Shown here piece by piece: positions 57,495 to 64,000 of a stretch of 64,000 bases of DNA; positions within the stretch are counted from its first letter, which is position 1; each line of letters begins with the position of its first letter. This stretch comes from Paenibacillus phoenicis (lineage in GTDB: Bacteria; Bacillota; Bacilli; Paenibacillales; Paenibacillaceae). The stretch is taken from assembly GCF_034718895.1 (NCBI RefSeq), contig NZ_JAYERP010000001.1:4225001-4289000 (forward strand). The letters run 5' to 3'. The notes beneath the pieces were generated by a model. It was not told where the DNA came from. It made no database searches and was given only the letters and a program-made list of their open reading frames with translations. Position numbers and translations under genes: made by a program.

Positions 57495-57530
57495 GTTCGT
57501 TATAACGAACTAATACTTATGCTTATTATA
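57495..57530 (-). promoter_or_regulatory. Promoter region with perfect 16-bp palindrome for the sortase operon
   Basis: GTTCGTTATAACGAAC (57495-57510) is a perfect palindrome. A minus-strand TATAAT (57530 to 57525) is placed so that transcription would begin near 57518, which puts the palindrome in the first transcribed bases. It may be a repressor operator; the protein that binds it is unknown. No good -35 is seen. Confidence 0.5.
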
Positions 57531-57583
57531 TCTCATTTTCCATAAATGGGAAGGGGGAAATCAGGCTGCTCGATTCATCTCAC

Positions 57584-58510
57584 CTACAGGGGCTGTCGGG
57601 ATCTGCGTACAAACCGCATCCAGTCGCGTCCCGCCCGGAAAATCTCCTTTAATCCCGGCGACCGTATAAGGTAGTACGGGGTGACCCGGCCTCCCCAATT
57701 GGTTTTGGAATAGGCGACCGTCGGGAGATTGGCCCCAGCGAAATCAAATTCGGCGAAGCCCAGGTCAGATAAATCCTGAAGGGCGAAGCTTTGCGACTGC
57801 TGAACCACGCCGAGGTTCAGATGTTCCGTTTTGCTGGCTGCGATCCAGCCGAAGGCACGGCGGCCATCCAACGATACAACTACACTGGTGCTGACCGGCT
57901 CTCCATTCGGCGCATAACAGACATAGGCGCGGAAGGCTTGATCCCCGAGCAGACTTTGGGCCAGCTCAAGATCCTGCTGCGTGAGATGGTGGCTGAAGCC
58001 CTGCCGCGTTTCCGTGCCCTGCAAGCACTGATATACCTCGGCCATGTCCTGCGTCAGCGCCGTCCAGTAGCCGGCGGCGGTCGCTTTTTTGATTTTTGCC
58101 CGGATTTCCGTGCTGGCCTGGTCTATCTCGTAGGGGAGCTCCACGATGTATGTATATTTCACCTCGGCGATAAAACCGCTCCATACAAACGGACGAATAT
58201 CGGCAATACCAGGTGGAAAGACGAAGCTCGCGCTGCGCTGGACCTTCCGCAAATCCGGAATCATCGCTTTGGCCACCTCGTGCCATTGCCGGGTCAGCTT
58301 ATACGGCTTATCTGTCGGCGTCGGGTGAAAGACGAAGGGGTGGTAAGGATTCAAGGGCGGTAAATACAAGTGGCCTCTCCGGTTGAAAAATAACAATCCC
58401 TCCCCCCGCGCTGGCGAATTAGGAGCTTCCCAACGGGCCAGGTGTGCGCGGCAGCCCCATTTTCGCGTGTGAAATTCCGCCCATTTTTCCACTTCATTAC
58501 GATCATCCAT
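57584..58510 (-). CDS. GNAT/FemAB-like acyltransferase
   Basis: The 308-residue protein resembles the Acetyltransf_6 (BioF2/FemAB-like GNAT) group: IRAKIKKATAAGYWTAL (start of the C-terminal GNAT repeat), AYVCYAPNGEPVSTSVVVSL, a central FGWIAASKTEHLNLGV, and GFAEFDFAGANLPTVAYSKTNWGGRVTPYY at the end. Such enzymes transfer acyl or aminoacyl groups and are frequent in exopolysaccharide and cell wall clusters. AGAGG precedes the ATG at 58510. It is divergent from the beta-helix gene and may decorate the polymer made by the cluster to the right. Confidence 0.75.
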   Translation of the reverse strand: MDDRNEVEKWAEFHTRKWGCRAHLARWEAPNSPARGEGLLFFNRRGHLYLPPLNPYHPFVFHPTPTDKPYKLTRQWHEVAKAMIPDLRKVQRSASFVFPPGIADIRPFVWSGFIAEVKYTYIVELPYEIDQASTEIRAKIKKATAAGYWTALTQDMAEVYQCLQGTETRQGFSHHLTQQDLELAQSLLGDQAFRAYVCYAPNGEPVSTSVVVSLDGRRAFGWIAASKTEHLNLGVVQQSQSFALQDLSDLGFAEFDFAGANLPTVAYSKTNWGGRVTPYYLIRSPGLKEIFRAGRDWMRFVRRSRQPL

Positions 58511-58680
58511 ACGATTACCTCTGGTTTCATTATTAAAGGCAGACCATGCCTTACTGCCAACCTATGATCTCGTCCATGAGAATATGTGAAAAAGGCGCGC
58601 AGCGCAGATCAAGGCAACTGCCGCTCCCTCCATAAAGACTTGGCATTATATATATCAACCAACTCAAAGGAGGTGAGATC

Positions 58681-59955
58681 ATGATTGTAGTAACGAATTT
58701 TGGTGCAAAAGGCAACGGAGTGACGGACGACACCGCGGCGATTCAGAAAGCGTTCAACCAGGCGGCGGCTACCGGGGATACGGTTTATTTTCCCAAGGGG
58801 GTTTACCTGGTCAATCCGGCCAAAACGTTAAAAGTTGGCGGGAACACCACCGTGAAGGGCGACGGACATACCTCGATCATCCGTGCAGCGTCCAGCAGCT
58901 TTGGTTGGGAACTGATGCGGGTGTCGGGGAGTAACATCCTGTTGACTGGAATTGTCCTGGACGGCAATCGGCGGGTGAACCGGGTGCTTACGATCGCCGG
59001 GGGAAGTTCGCGGGTGAACGTCCAAGGGCTGCTCGTCCAAGGGGCGACTCATAGCAGTGACCGGCGCAGCGAGTATAATACGGGCGTTGTGTCAGGCATC
59101 GTGGTGTTGGGGAACACTGAATCGATTATGATCCAGGGAACCGAGGTTGCGGACGTTATCGCTCGGAACATGGGCGCAGCCGGTCTTGTCGCTCGGGGGA
59201 TTTATGTCACCACGACCTGGGGCAGCAAGGAACGGGCCGCTCGGCAAGTCTCGATCACCGGCTGTTATATTCATCAGATTGGGCCAGCGGACGACGGAGA
59301 CGGGATTTATTATGAGGACCCGGCCATGGAGGAGAACCGCGCCTCGGGGGTTGGCAGCTCGATTGTCGGTAACCGCTTTGATGAATGTGCTAAACGGGCG
59401 GTGAAGGTGTTTGCGAAAGGCGTCACGATCCGCGGCAATACGATCAACAACCCGTATCGAAACAACAACTATTATAAGGGGGCGGATCAGGGCCGCTTAG
59501 CCCCGGATATGTATTCGGCGATCAGCATCTATGGCGGGGATTGCGTTGTGGAAGGGAACCAAATCGCAGGGGGCGGCAGCTTCTATGCCGCCATCGAGGT
59601 TGGGGCCGGACCGGTCGTCGACAACGTGACCATTCAAGGGAATTCCGTCACCATGGGCAGCCAAAGCGAGATCAAAGGCACGACCGCGATCCGGCTTGGA
59701 AATATCCGCGATTTCGTCATTCGGGGCAATACGTTAAATCACGGAGAACGCGGGATCTGGACCTGGCAAAATGCGGAGAATGGGCGGATTGAAAGCAACG
59801 TTATCCGGATGCTGAAGGGCGGCGGGATTGACCTGACGACGTATCTGCGCGGGTACACGCAAAAGAACATCGTCTGCACGGGGAACCAAATTACGGCGTC
59901 CACCTTTAAAGTGAAAACCTCTTCGTCAACCAATTCGAATGTGGTGGCTCGATAG
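58681..59955 (+). CDS. Right-handed beta-helix protein, pectate-lyase-3 type
   Basis: The 424-residue protein starts with VTNFGAKGNGVTDDTAAIQK, the signature of the Pectate_lyase_3 domain found in phage tailspikes and polysaccharide-active beta-helix proteins, and continues with many short turns of the NxI.GN.I type (VVEGNQIAGG, IQGNSVTMGS, IRGNTLNHG, IESNVIRML). There is no signal peptide, which is unusual for a secreted lyase. AAAGGAGGTGA precedes the ATG and is near-perfect. In this cluster it may cut or modify the polymer as a lyase or epimerase; a phage-derived origin is an alternative. Confidence 0.82.
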   Translation: MIVVTNFGAKGNGVTDDTAAIQKAFNQAAATGDTVYFPKGVYLVNPAKTLKVGGNTTVKGDGHTSIIRAASSSFGWELMRVSGSNILLTGIVLDGNRRVNRVLTIAGGSSRVNVQGLLVQGATHSSDRRSEYNTGVVSGIVVLGNTESIMIQGTEVADVIARNMGAAGLVARGIYVTTTWGSKERAARQVSITGCYIHQIGPADDGDGIYYEDPAMEENRASGVGSSIVGNRFDECAKRAVKVFAKGVTIRGNTINNPYRNNNYYKGADQGRLAPDMYSAISIYGGDCVVEGNQIAGGGSFYAAIEVGAGPVVDNVTIQGNSVTMGSQSEIKGTTAIRLGNIRDFVIRGNTLNHGERGIWTWQNAENGRIESNVIRMLKGGGIDLTTYLRGYTQKNIVCTGNQITASTFKVKTSSSTNSNVVAR

Positions 59956-59958
59956 AGG

Positions 59959-59984
59959 ATCCTTCTGCACGGAGGGATTTTTTT
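59959..59984 (+). terminator. Terminator after the beta-helix gene
   Basis: Stem ATCCTTC (59959-59965) with GAGGGAT (59972-59978), one G-T pair, followed by seven T. Confidence 0.75.
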
Positions 59985-60087
59985 AAAAATAAGCTACTAA
60001 ACCAGCAAAAACCTGAATATAAAACGGTATAGCAATCAACTTGGTAGACGGTAGAAGCCATCGCTTGACCCGAAAGAGGTGAGAACA

Positions 60088-61149
60088 TTGGCGGAGGAAG
60101 CGGGCATTTTGGTTGTTTCGCTCGACTTCGAGTTATATTGGGGTGTTCGCGACCTTTATACCAAAGCGGAGTATGGAGCGAAATGGTTGCGAGAGAGGGA
60201 ATGGATTCCTCGCATGTTAGAGTTGTTCCGGACGTCCGGCGTTCATGCGACGTGGGCCACGGTGGGGCTGTTGTTTTTCGAAAATCGACGTGAACTGTTG
60301 GCCGGGCTGCCGAAGCTCAAACCTAGTTATGCCGACAACAGACTGTCCCCTTACGCCGAGATTGAAGCCGGTGCGGTTGGGGACGGGGAAGCCGAGGACC
60401 CTTCTTCCTTTGCCGCAACGCTGATCGAGCGAATCCGCCAGACTCCGGGTCAAGCGATTGGCTCCCATACGTTTTCCCATTATTACTGCAGCGAGAAAGG
60501 CCAAACCGCAGACGAGTTTTACAGCGACCTGCAGGCAAACGTAGCCATAGCCGAACAAAAGGGGATATCCCTTCAAAGCCTGGTGCTTCCGCGCAACCAG
60601 CTGCGCCGCCGGTATCTGCACCAACTGCCGGAGCTCGGGTTCAAGACGTACCGGGGGAATCCCCGACATTCGCTGTACCGCGGCGGCTATTCGACGTCCG
60701 ATTCCTGGTTCCGCCGGGCGCTGCGGCTGGCAGACAGCTACTTGAACCTGACTGGGCACCACACTTACTCCGTGGACTCGATCTCACCTCGGCTGCCGAT
60801 CGATCTGCCGGCAAGCTTCTTCTTCCGGACCCCGCCGGGGTTGCTTCGGCGGCTTGATCCGCTTCGATTGAAGCGGATCAAGGACGGAATGACCCAGGCT
60901 GCCCGGCAGGGGCAAGTGTATCATCTCTGGCTTCATCCTTACAACGCGGCGGACGAGGAATTATTCCGCTCGCTGGAAGCGGTAATCCGCCATTATCGCT
61001 ATTTGGCCGAGCAATACGGAATGATCAGCCTGAATATGGAGGAGCTTGGAGAACGAGTGTTAGCGGGAGCAGGGAAACTGGCAGCGGCAATCCCGGAGGA
61101 AGCCGCGGGATTTACTGAGAACCGAAGCTTGCAGGTATTAATCGAATGA
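60088..61149 (+). CDS. Polysaccharide deacetylase-like protein (NodB fold)
   Basis: TTG 60088 is chosen because AAAGAGG lies about nine bases before it; the in-frame GTG 60079 abuts that site. The 353-residue protein has VVSLDFELYWGVRDLY (metal and catalytic Asp13, Glu15), GSHTFSHYYCSE (the second NodB motif, SHTFSH) and FKTYRGNPRHSLYR. It belongs to the branch seen in exopolysaccharide and heparosan-like clusters and has no signal peptide, so it may act on a cytosolic lipid-linked or nucleotide-linked sugar. It is the first gene of the run 60088-64000. Confidence 0.85.
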   Translation: MAEEAGILVVSLDFELYWGVRDLYTKAEYGAKWLREREWIPRMLELFRTSGVHATWATVGLLFFENRRELLAGLPKLKPSYADNRLSPYAEIEAGAVGDGEAEDPSSFAATLIERIRQTPGQAIGSHTFSHYYCSEKGQTADEFYSDLQANVAIAEQKGISLQSLVLPRNQLRRRYLHQLPELGFKTYRGNPRHSLYRGGYSTSDSWFRRALRLADSYLNLTGHHTYSVDSISPRLPIDLPASFFFRTPPGLLRRLDPLRLKRIKDGMTQAARQGQVYHLWLHPYNAADEELFRSLEAVIRHYRYLAEQYGMISLNMEELGERVLAGAGKLAAAIPEEAAGFTENRSLQVLIE

Positions 61150-61160
61150 GGTGAACGACT

Positions 61161-61853
61161 ATGGATATGGTAGATGTGTGGAATGCCGTTCGACGACATC
61201 TTCTCGCTTTTTCCCTCGTCATCGCGGCATGCGTCGGACTGGCTGTGCTTCTGAACGAAGTGGTGACTCCCTCCTACCGGGCGAATGTGAGTCTGGTCGC
61301 CAATATCGCCTCGAATCCGGAATCGAGTACATACAACGAGTTTCTAGCCAGCCAAATGCTGACCAAAACGTATGAGGATACGATTCAAAGCCGCTATATC
61401 GCCTCCGAGGTCAAGAAGCAAGTCTCCACTCCTGACACGGTCATTCAATTGCTGAAAAAGATCAAGGTCCGCACCGATCCGGGGACATTGGTCATCATGC
61501 TGTCCTATACGGGAGACGACCCGAAGCAGACTGTCGCGATCGCCAACGCCTTCGCCGAAACGTTTATCGCCAAATCCAAGGAGATTGTGGCCGCAGCTAA
61601 CGTTTCGATTCTGGATTACGCCAGCCTGGAGGAGACCAAGAAGCCGGTCAGCCCGCGTAAAGCGCTGAACATCGCGCTCGCCGGCTTCGTAGGCTTGTTC
61701 GGGGGACTCAGCCTGGCGCTGATCCTGGATGCCTGCCATATCCGCAACAAGAGAAACCGCCAAGCGCGGCGACCCTTGCCGGAGGATTACTCGGAGCTTA
61801 GCGACGCCCTGGTTCGGATTGAGAAGAAATATATAGGGAGGGCCGCCAAATGA
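61161..61853 (+). CDS. Wzz/CpsC-like chain-length determinant protein
   Basis: The 230-residue protein has a membrane helix at about 14-33, an extracellular alpha-helical part (about 34-165) with SASQMLTKTYEDTIQS-like content, the proline-rich PVSPRKALNIALAGF before a second helix (about 168-190), and a short basic cytoplasmic tail. This is the CpsC/Wzz arrangement that controls polymer length with a tyrosine kinase; no kinase gene is in the window. GAATGAGGTGA precedes the ATG at 61161, and its stop overlaps the next start (ATGA). Confidence 0.88.
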   Translation: MDMVDVWNAVRRHLLAFSLVIAACVGLAVLLNEVVTPSYRANVSLVANIASNPESSTYNEFLASQMLTKTYEDTIQSRYIASEVKKQVSTPDTVIQLLKKIKVRTDPGTLVIMLSYTGDDPKQTVAIANAFAETFIAKSKEIVAAANVSILDYASLEETKKPVSPRKALNIALAGFVGLFGGLSLALILDACHIRNKRNRQARRPLPEDYSELSDALVRIEKKYIGRAAK

Positions 61854-62869
61854 TGAATTTCGCCATCGCGGGCTGCGGACATATTGCTTACAAGCATGTC
61901 GACGCGATTGAAAAAACGGAAGGAGCCCGCCTGGTCGCCATATGCGATCCAAATCCGGACCGGCTCAAGGAACTGCGGGCGGTCACGTCGTCTACGGCCT
62001 ATCCGGACCTGGGCACGATGCTGGCGAGGCAGCCGGAGATTGACGCGGTTTGCATCTGCACGCCCAGCGGGCTGCACGCGCCGCTGGCGCTTGAGGCGCT
62101 CCGGGAGGGCAAGCATCTCGTGCTGGAGAAGCCGGTGACGTTAAGCCTGACGGAGGCGGAGCAGCTGCGGGAAGCTGTTCGCGTGAGCGGCGTCAAGGCG
62201 ACGGTCGTTCATCCGAACCGCTATCGGCCGGCGATGCAGGCACTCCGGGCGGCGTTGGCGGAGCACCGGTTCGGTAAGCTGAGCCACGTCAACATGACCC
62301 TCCGCTGGAACCGGAGCCAAGCCTATTATGATCAAGCGGCTTGGCGCGGCACGAAGGCGATGGACGGCGGGGTGCTGCTCAATCAGGCGATTCATGGCCT
62401 GGACTTGCTCCAGTGGTTGTTTGGTCCGGTTGCGGAGGTCAAATCGTTGACGGCTACGCGGATCAAGCAGATCGAAGCGGAGGATGTCGCCATTGCCGCG
62501 ATCCGGCTCGACAGCGGCGCGCTGGGCGTGATCGAAGCTGCGACCACGGTGTACGGGCATAATCTCGAGGAAAGTATCTGGGTGTTCGGCGAGGAAGGAT
62601 ATGCCGTGATTGGCGGCAAGACGGCCAACTGGATCCGGCATTGGGTCTGCGCGTCGATGTCGCGGGAAGAGACGGAGGCGCTGATTCGCCGAGTGGACGA
62701 GGATCCTTACGGTGAGCCGGGGCACCAGTGCATCATCGCCGATCTGGTCCGGGCCGTTCAGGAGGACCGGGAACCGGAAATTACGCTGGAGGACGGCATT
62801 CGCGCCGTCAAGCTGGCACTGGACATGACCGGCGGGGGCAGCGGCGAACCCGCTCATACCCGCGGATAG
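61850..62869 (+). CDS. Gfo/Idh/MocA oxidoreductase, WbpB/WlbA-like
   Basis: The 339-residue enzyme begins FAIAGCGHIAYKHVDAI (Rossmann loop) and has LEKPVTLSLTEAEQL (catalytic Lys), NRYRPAMQALR and GGVLLNQAIHGLDLLQWLFGPV. These forms match WbpB/WlbA, which oxidise the 3-position of UDP-GlcNAc uronic acid. The next gene is a UDP-GlcNAc 6-dehydrogenase-like protein, the enzyme that makes that substrate, so the pair probably starts synthesis of a diacetamido-uronic acid sugar. ATGA overlap with the Wzz-like gene shows translational coupling. Confidence 0.88.
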   Translation: MMNFAIAGCGHIAYKHVDAIEKTEGARLVAICDPNPDRLKELRAVTSSTAYPDLGTMLARQPEIDAVCICTPSGLHAPLALEALREGKHLVLEKPVTLSLTEAEQLREAVRVSGVKATVVHPNRYRPAMQALRAALAEHRFGKLSHVNMTLRWNRSQAYYDQAAWRGTKAMDGGVLLNQAIHGLDLLQWLFGPVAEVKSLTATRIKQIEAEDVAIAAIRLDSGALGVIEAATTVYGHNLEESIWVFGEEGYAVIGGKTANWIRHWVCASMSREETEALIRRVDEDPYGEPGHQCIIADLVRAVQEDREPEITLEDGIRAVKLALDMTGGGSGEPAHTRG

Positions 62870-62885
62870 GAAGGATACGGTACAT

Positions 62886-64000
62886 ATGCATAGTGGAATG
62901 CAGAGCCGGTGGGTGCAGAACACGGAGAATCCCGGGGACGGGCAAGCCGAGCTGCTGCGCAAGTTAAAGGACAAAACCGCGGTGATCGGCGTGATCGGAT
63001 TGGGGTATGTCGGTTTGCCGCTGGCCGTTGAAAAAGCGAAGGCCGGCTACAGCGTCATCGGTTTTGACGTACAGAGCCAAAAGATCGAGATGCTAAATCG
63101 CGGCCATAATTACATAGGTGATGTCGTAGACGAGGATTTACGCGAAATGGTGAAGGACGGGCGGCTGAGGGCTACCTCGGATTACGCGTTTTTGCGTGAA
63201 GTGGATGCTGTGGCGATTTGCGTTCCGACCCCGCTTGATATTTATCAGCAGCCGGATACGAGTTATGTCGAGAACTCCACGCGGGAAATCGCCCGGTTTC
63301 TCCACCCGGGGATGCTGGTCGTGTTGGAGAGCACCACGTACCCTGGAACGACAGAGGAGCTGGTGCGGCCGATCCTCGAAGCGACTAGGCTGCGCTGTGG
63401 CATTGATTTTTTCCTGGCGTATTCTCCAGAGCGGGTGGACCCCGGGAACAAGACGTACAATACGAAAAATACTCCCAAGGTGGTCGGCGGCGTCACTGCC
63501 GCTTGCTCGGAGGTGGCCGAGACACTGTATCGCGAGGTGCTGAACGGCGACGTGCACGTTGTATCCAGTCCGGCCGTGGCGGAAATGGAGAAGATTTATG
63601 AAAACACGTTCCGCCATATCAACATCGCCCTGGCGAATGAAATGGCCGTTCTCTGCAGCCGCATGGGGATCAACGTATGGGAAGTGATCGACGCGGCGAA
63701 ATCCAAGCCCTATGGATTTATGGCCTTTTATCCGGGGCCGGGGCTTGGCGGGCATTGCATCCCGGTGGATCCGTTTTATCTGACCTGGAAGGCGCGGGAA
63801 TACGGGTACCATACCCGCTTGATTGAGTTGGCGGGAGAGATCAACAATGCGATGCCGGAATTCGTTGTGCGGCGGATCGGCGACATCTTAAACAACGACC
63901 GCAAGTCGCTGAGCGGCTCAACCGTCTATTTGCTGGGCGTTGCTTACAAGAAGGACATCGACGATTACCGCGAATCACCGGTGCTGAAGATGATCGGGTT
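62886..64000 (+). CDS. UDP-GlcNAc 6-dehydrogenase-like nucleotide sugar dehydrogenase (3' end outside window)
   Basis: The frame opens at ATG 62886, 16 bases after the previous stop, and runs past the window end; about 371 residues are visible. It has VIGVIGLGYVGLPLAVEKAK (NAD-binding), YSPERVDPGNKTYN, KIYENTFRHINIALANEMA and the catalytic Cys291 in GPGLGGHCIPVDPFYLTWKA. SPERVDPGN and the long C-terminal domain resemble WbpA-type enzymes, which oxidise C6 of UDP-GlcNAc to the uronic acid in two NAD-dependent steps. UDP-ManNAc dehydrogenase is an alternative. Confidence 0.92.
   Translation, partial: MHSGMQSRWVQNTENPGDGQAELLRKLKDKTAVIGVIGLGYVGLPLAVEKAKAGYSVIGFDVQSQKIEMLNRGHNYIGDVVDEDLREMVKDGRLRATSDYAFLREVDAVAICVPTPLDIYQQPDTSYVENSTREIARFLHPGMLVVLESTTYPGTTEELVRPILEATRLRCGIDFFLAYSPERVDPGNKTYNTKNTPKVVGGVTAACSEVAETLYREVLNGDVHVVSSPAVAEMEKIYENTFRHINIALANEMAVLCSRMGINVWEVIDAAKSKPYGFMAFYPGPGLGGHCIPVDPFYLTWKAREYGYHTRLIELAGEINNAMPEFVVRRIGDILNNDRKSLSGSTVYLLGVAYKKDIDDYRESPVLKMIG

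Noticed and set aside
57495-57510. LexA (SOS) box
   Set aside because: The Bacillus LexA site is CGAAC-N4-GTTCG; here the half-sites are in the opposite order (GTTC...GAAC).

Overview
The window reads as chromosomal DNA of a spore-former of the Paenibacillaceae (Paenibacillus-like): moderate to high GC, strong GGAGG-type ribosome binding sites, frequent TTG/GTG starts, a copper-amine-oxidase-like N-terminal domain on a surface protein, YesM/YesN-type sugar two-component systems, many glycoside hydrolases, and four-armed palindromic intergenic repeats. This assignment is inference from gene content and style; no rRNA or tRNA gene is present to confirm it.

Layout. 0-9.4 kb: the 3' part of a GH2 beta-mannosidase, an LTA-synthase-like membrane enzyme, a small secreted protein, a MOSC protein, a large repeat-built surface protein and a kinase-like phosphotransferase. 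9.4-11.2 kb: an IS110-family element sitting inside a palindromic intergenic repeat. 11.3-15.6 kb: glycosyltransferase, GNAT, ChbG/YdjC deacetylase and a GPH-type sugar symporter. 15.6-21.5 kb: signalling genes. These are a LOV-like/GGDEF/EAL protein that has lost its photoactive Cys, an ATPase-LuxR regulator, a degenerate HD-GYP protein and an EAL remnant, together with a formate/nitrite channel and a 51-residue gene behind a perfect Fur box. 21.5-25.9 kb: xylR, xylA and xylB with a XylR-type operator over the -35. 26-44.3 kb: one long mannoside locus made of a sensor kinase and response regulator, a lipoprotein and two permeases of a CUT1 importer, then GH3, GH38, GH125, GH130 and a second GH38. 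44.8-50.9 kb: a divergent pair of units, one with two TIM-barrel isomerases and a Gfo/Idh/MocA oxidoreductase, the other with an AraC regulator and a GH20-type hexosaminidase. 50.9-55.8 kb: HxlR with a nitroreductase (visibly AT-richer than its surroundings), a WYL regulator, a thioredoxin-like protein, and MoxR with DUF58. 55.8-57.5 kb: a class D sortase operon with an LPQTA-anchored, TasA/camelysin-like protein. 57.6-64 kb: the start of an exopolysaccharide cluster (acyltransferase, beta-helix protein, polysaccharide deacetylase, Wzz-like protein, WbpB-like and WbpA-like nucleotide-sugar dehydrogenases); the last gene is cut by the window end.

How they work together. The 26-44 kb locus senses, imports and trims alpha- and beta-mannosides. 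Its enzyme set matches dismantling of high-mannose N-glycan or mannan pieces, and the hexosaminidase at 48.9 kb and the beta-mannosidase at the left edge could take the remaining core. The neighbouring xyl genes would handle xylose. The right end builds and decorates cell-surface polymer.

The most unusual items are the IS110 insertion inside a four-arm repeat with a hairpin-rich noncoding tail, the Cys-less LOV protein, the Fur-box small gene, and the anchored TasA-like protein with its own sortase.
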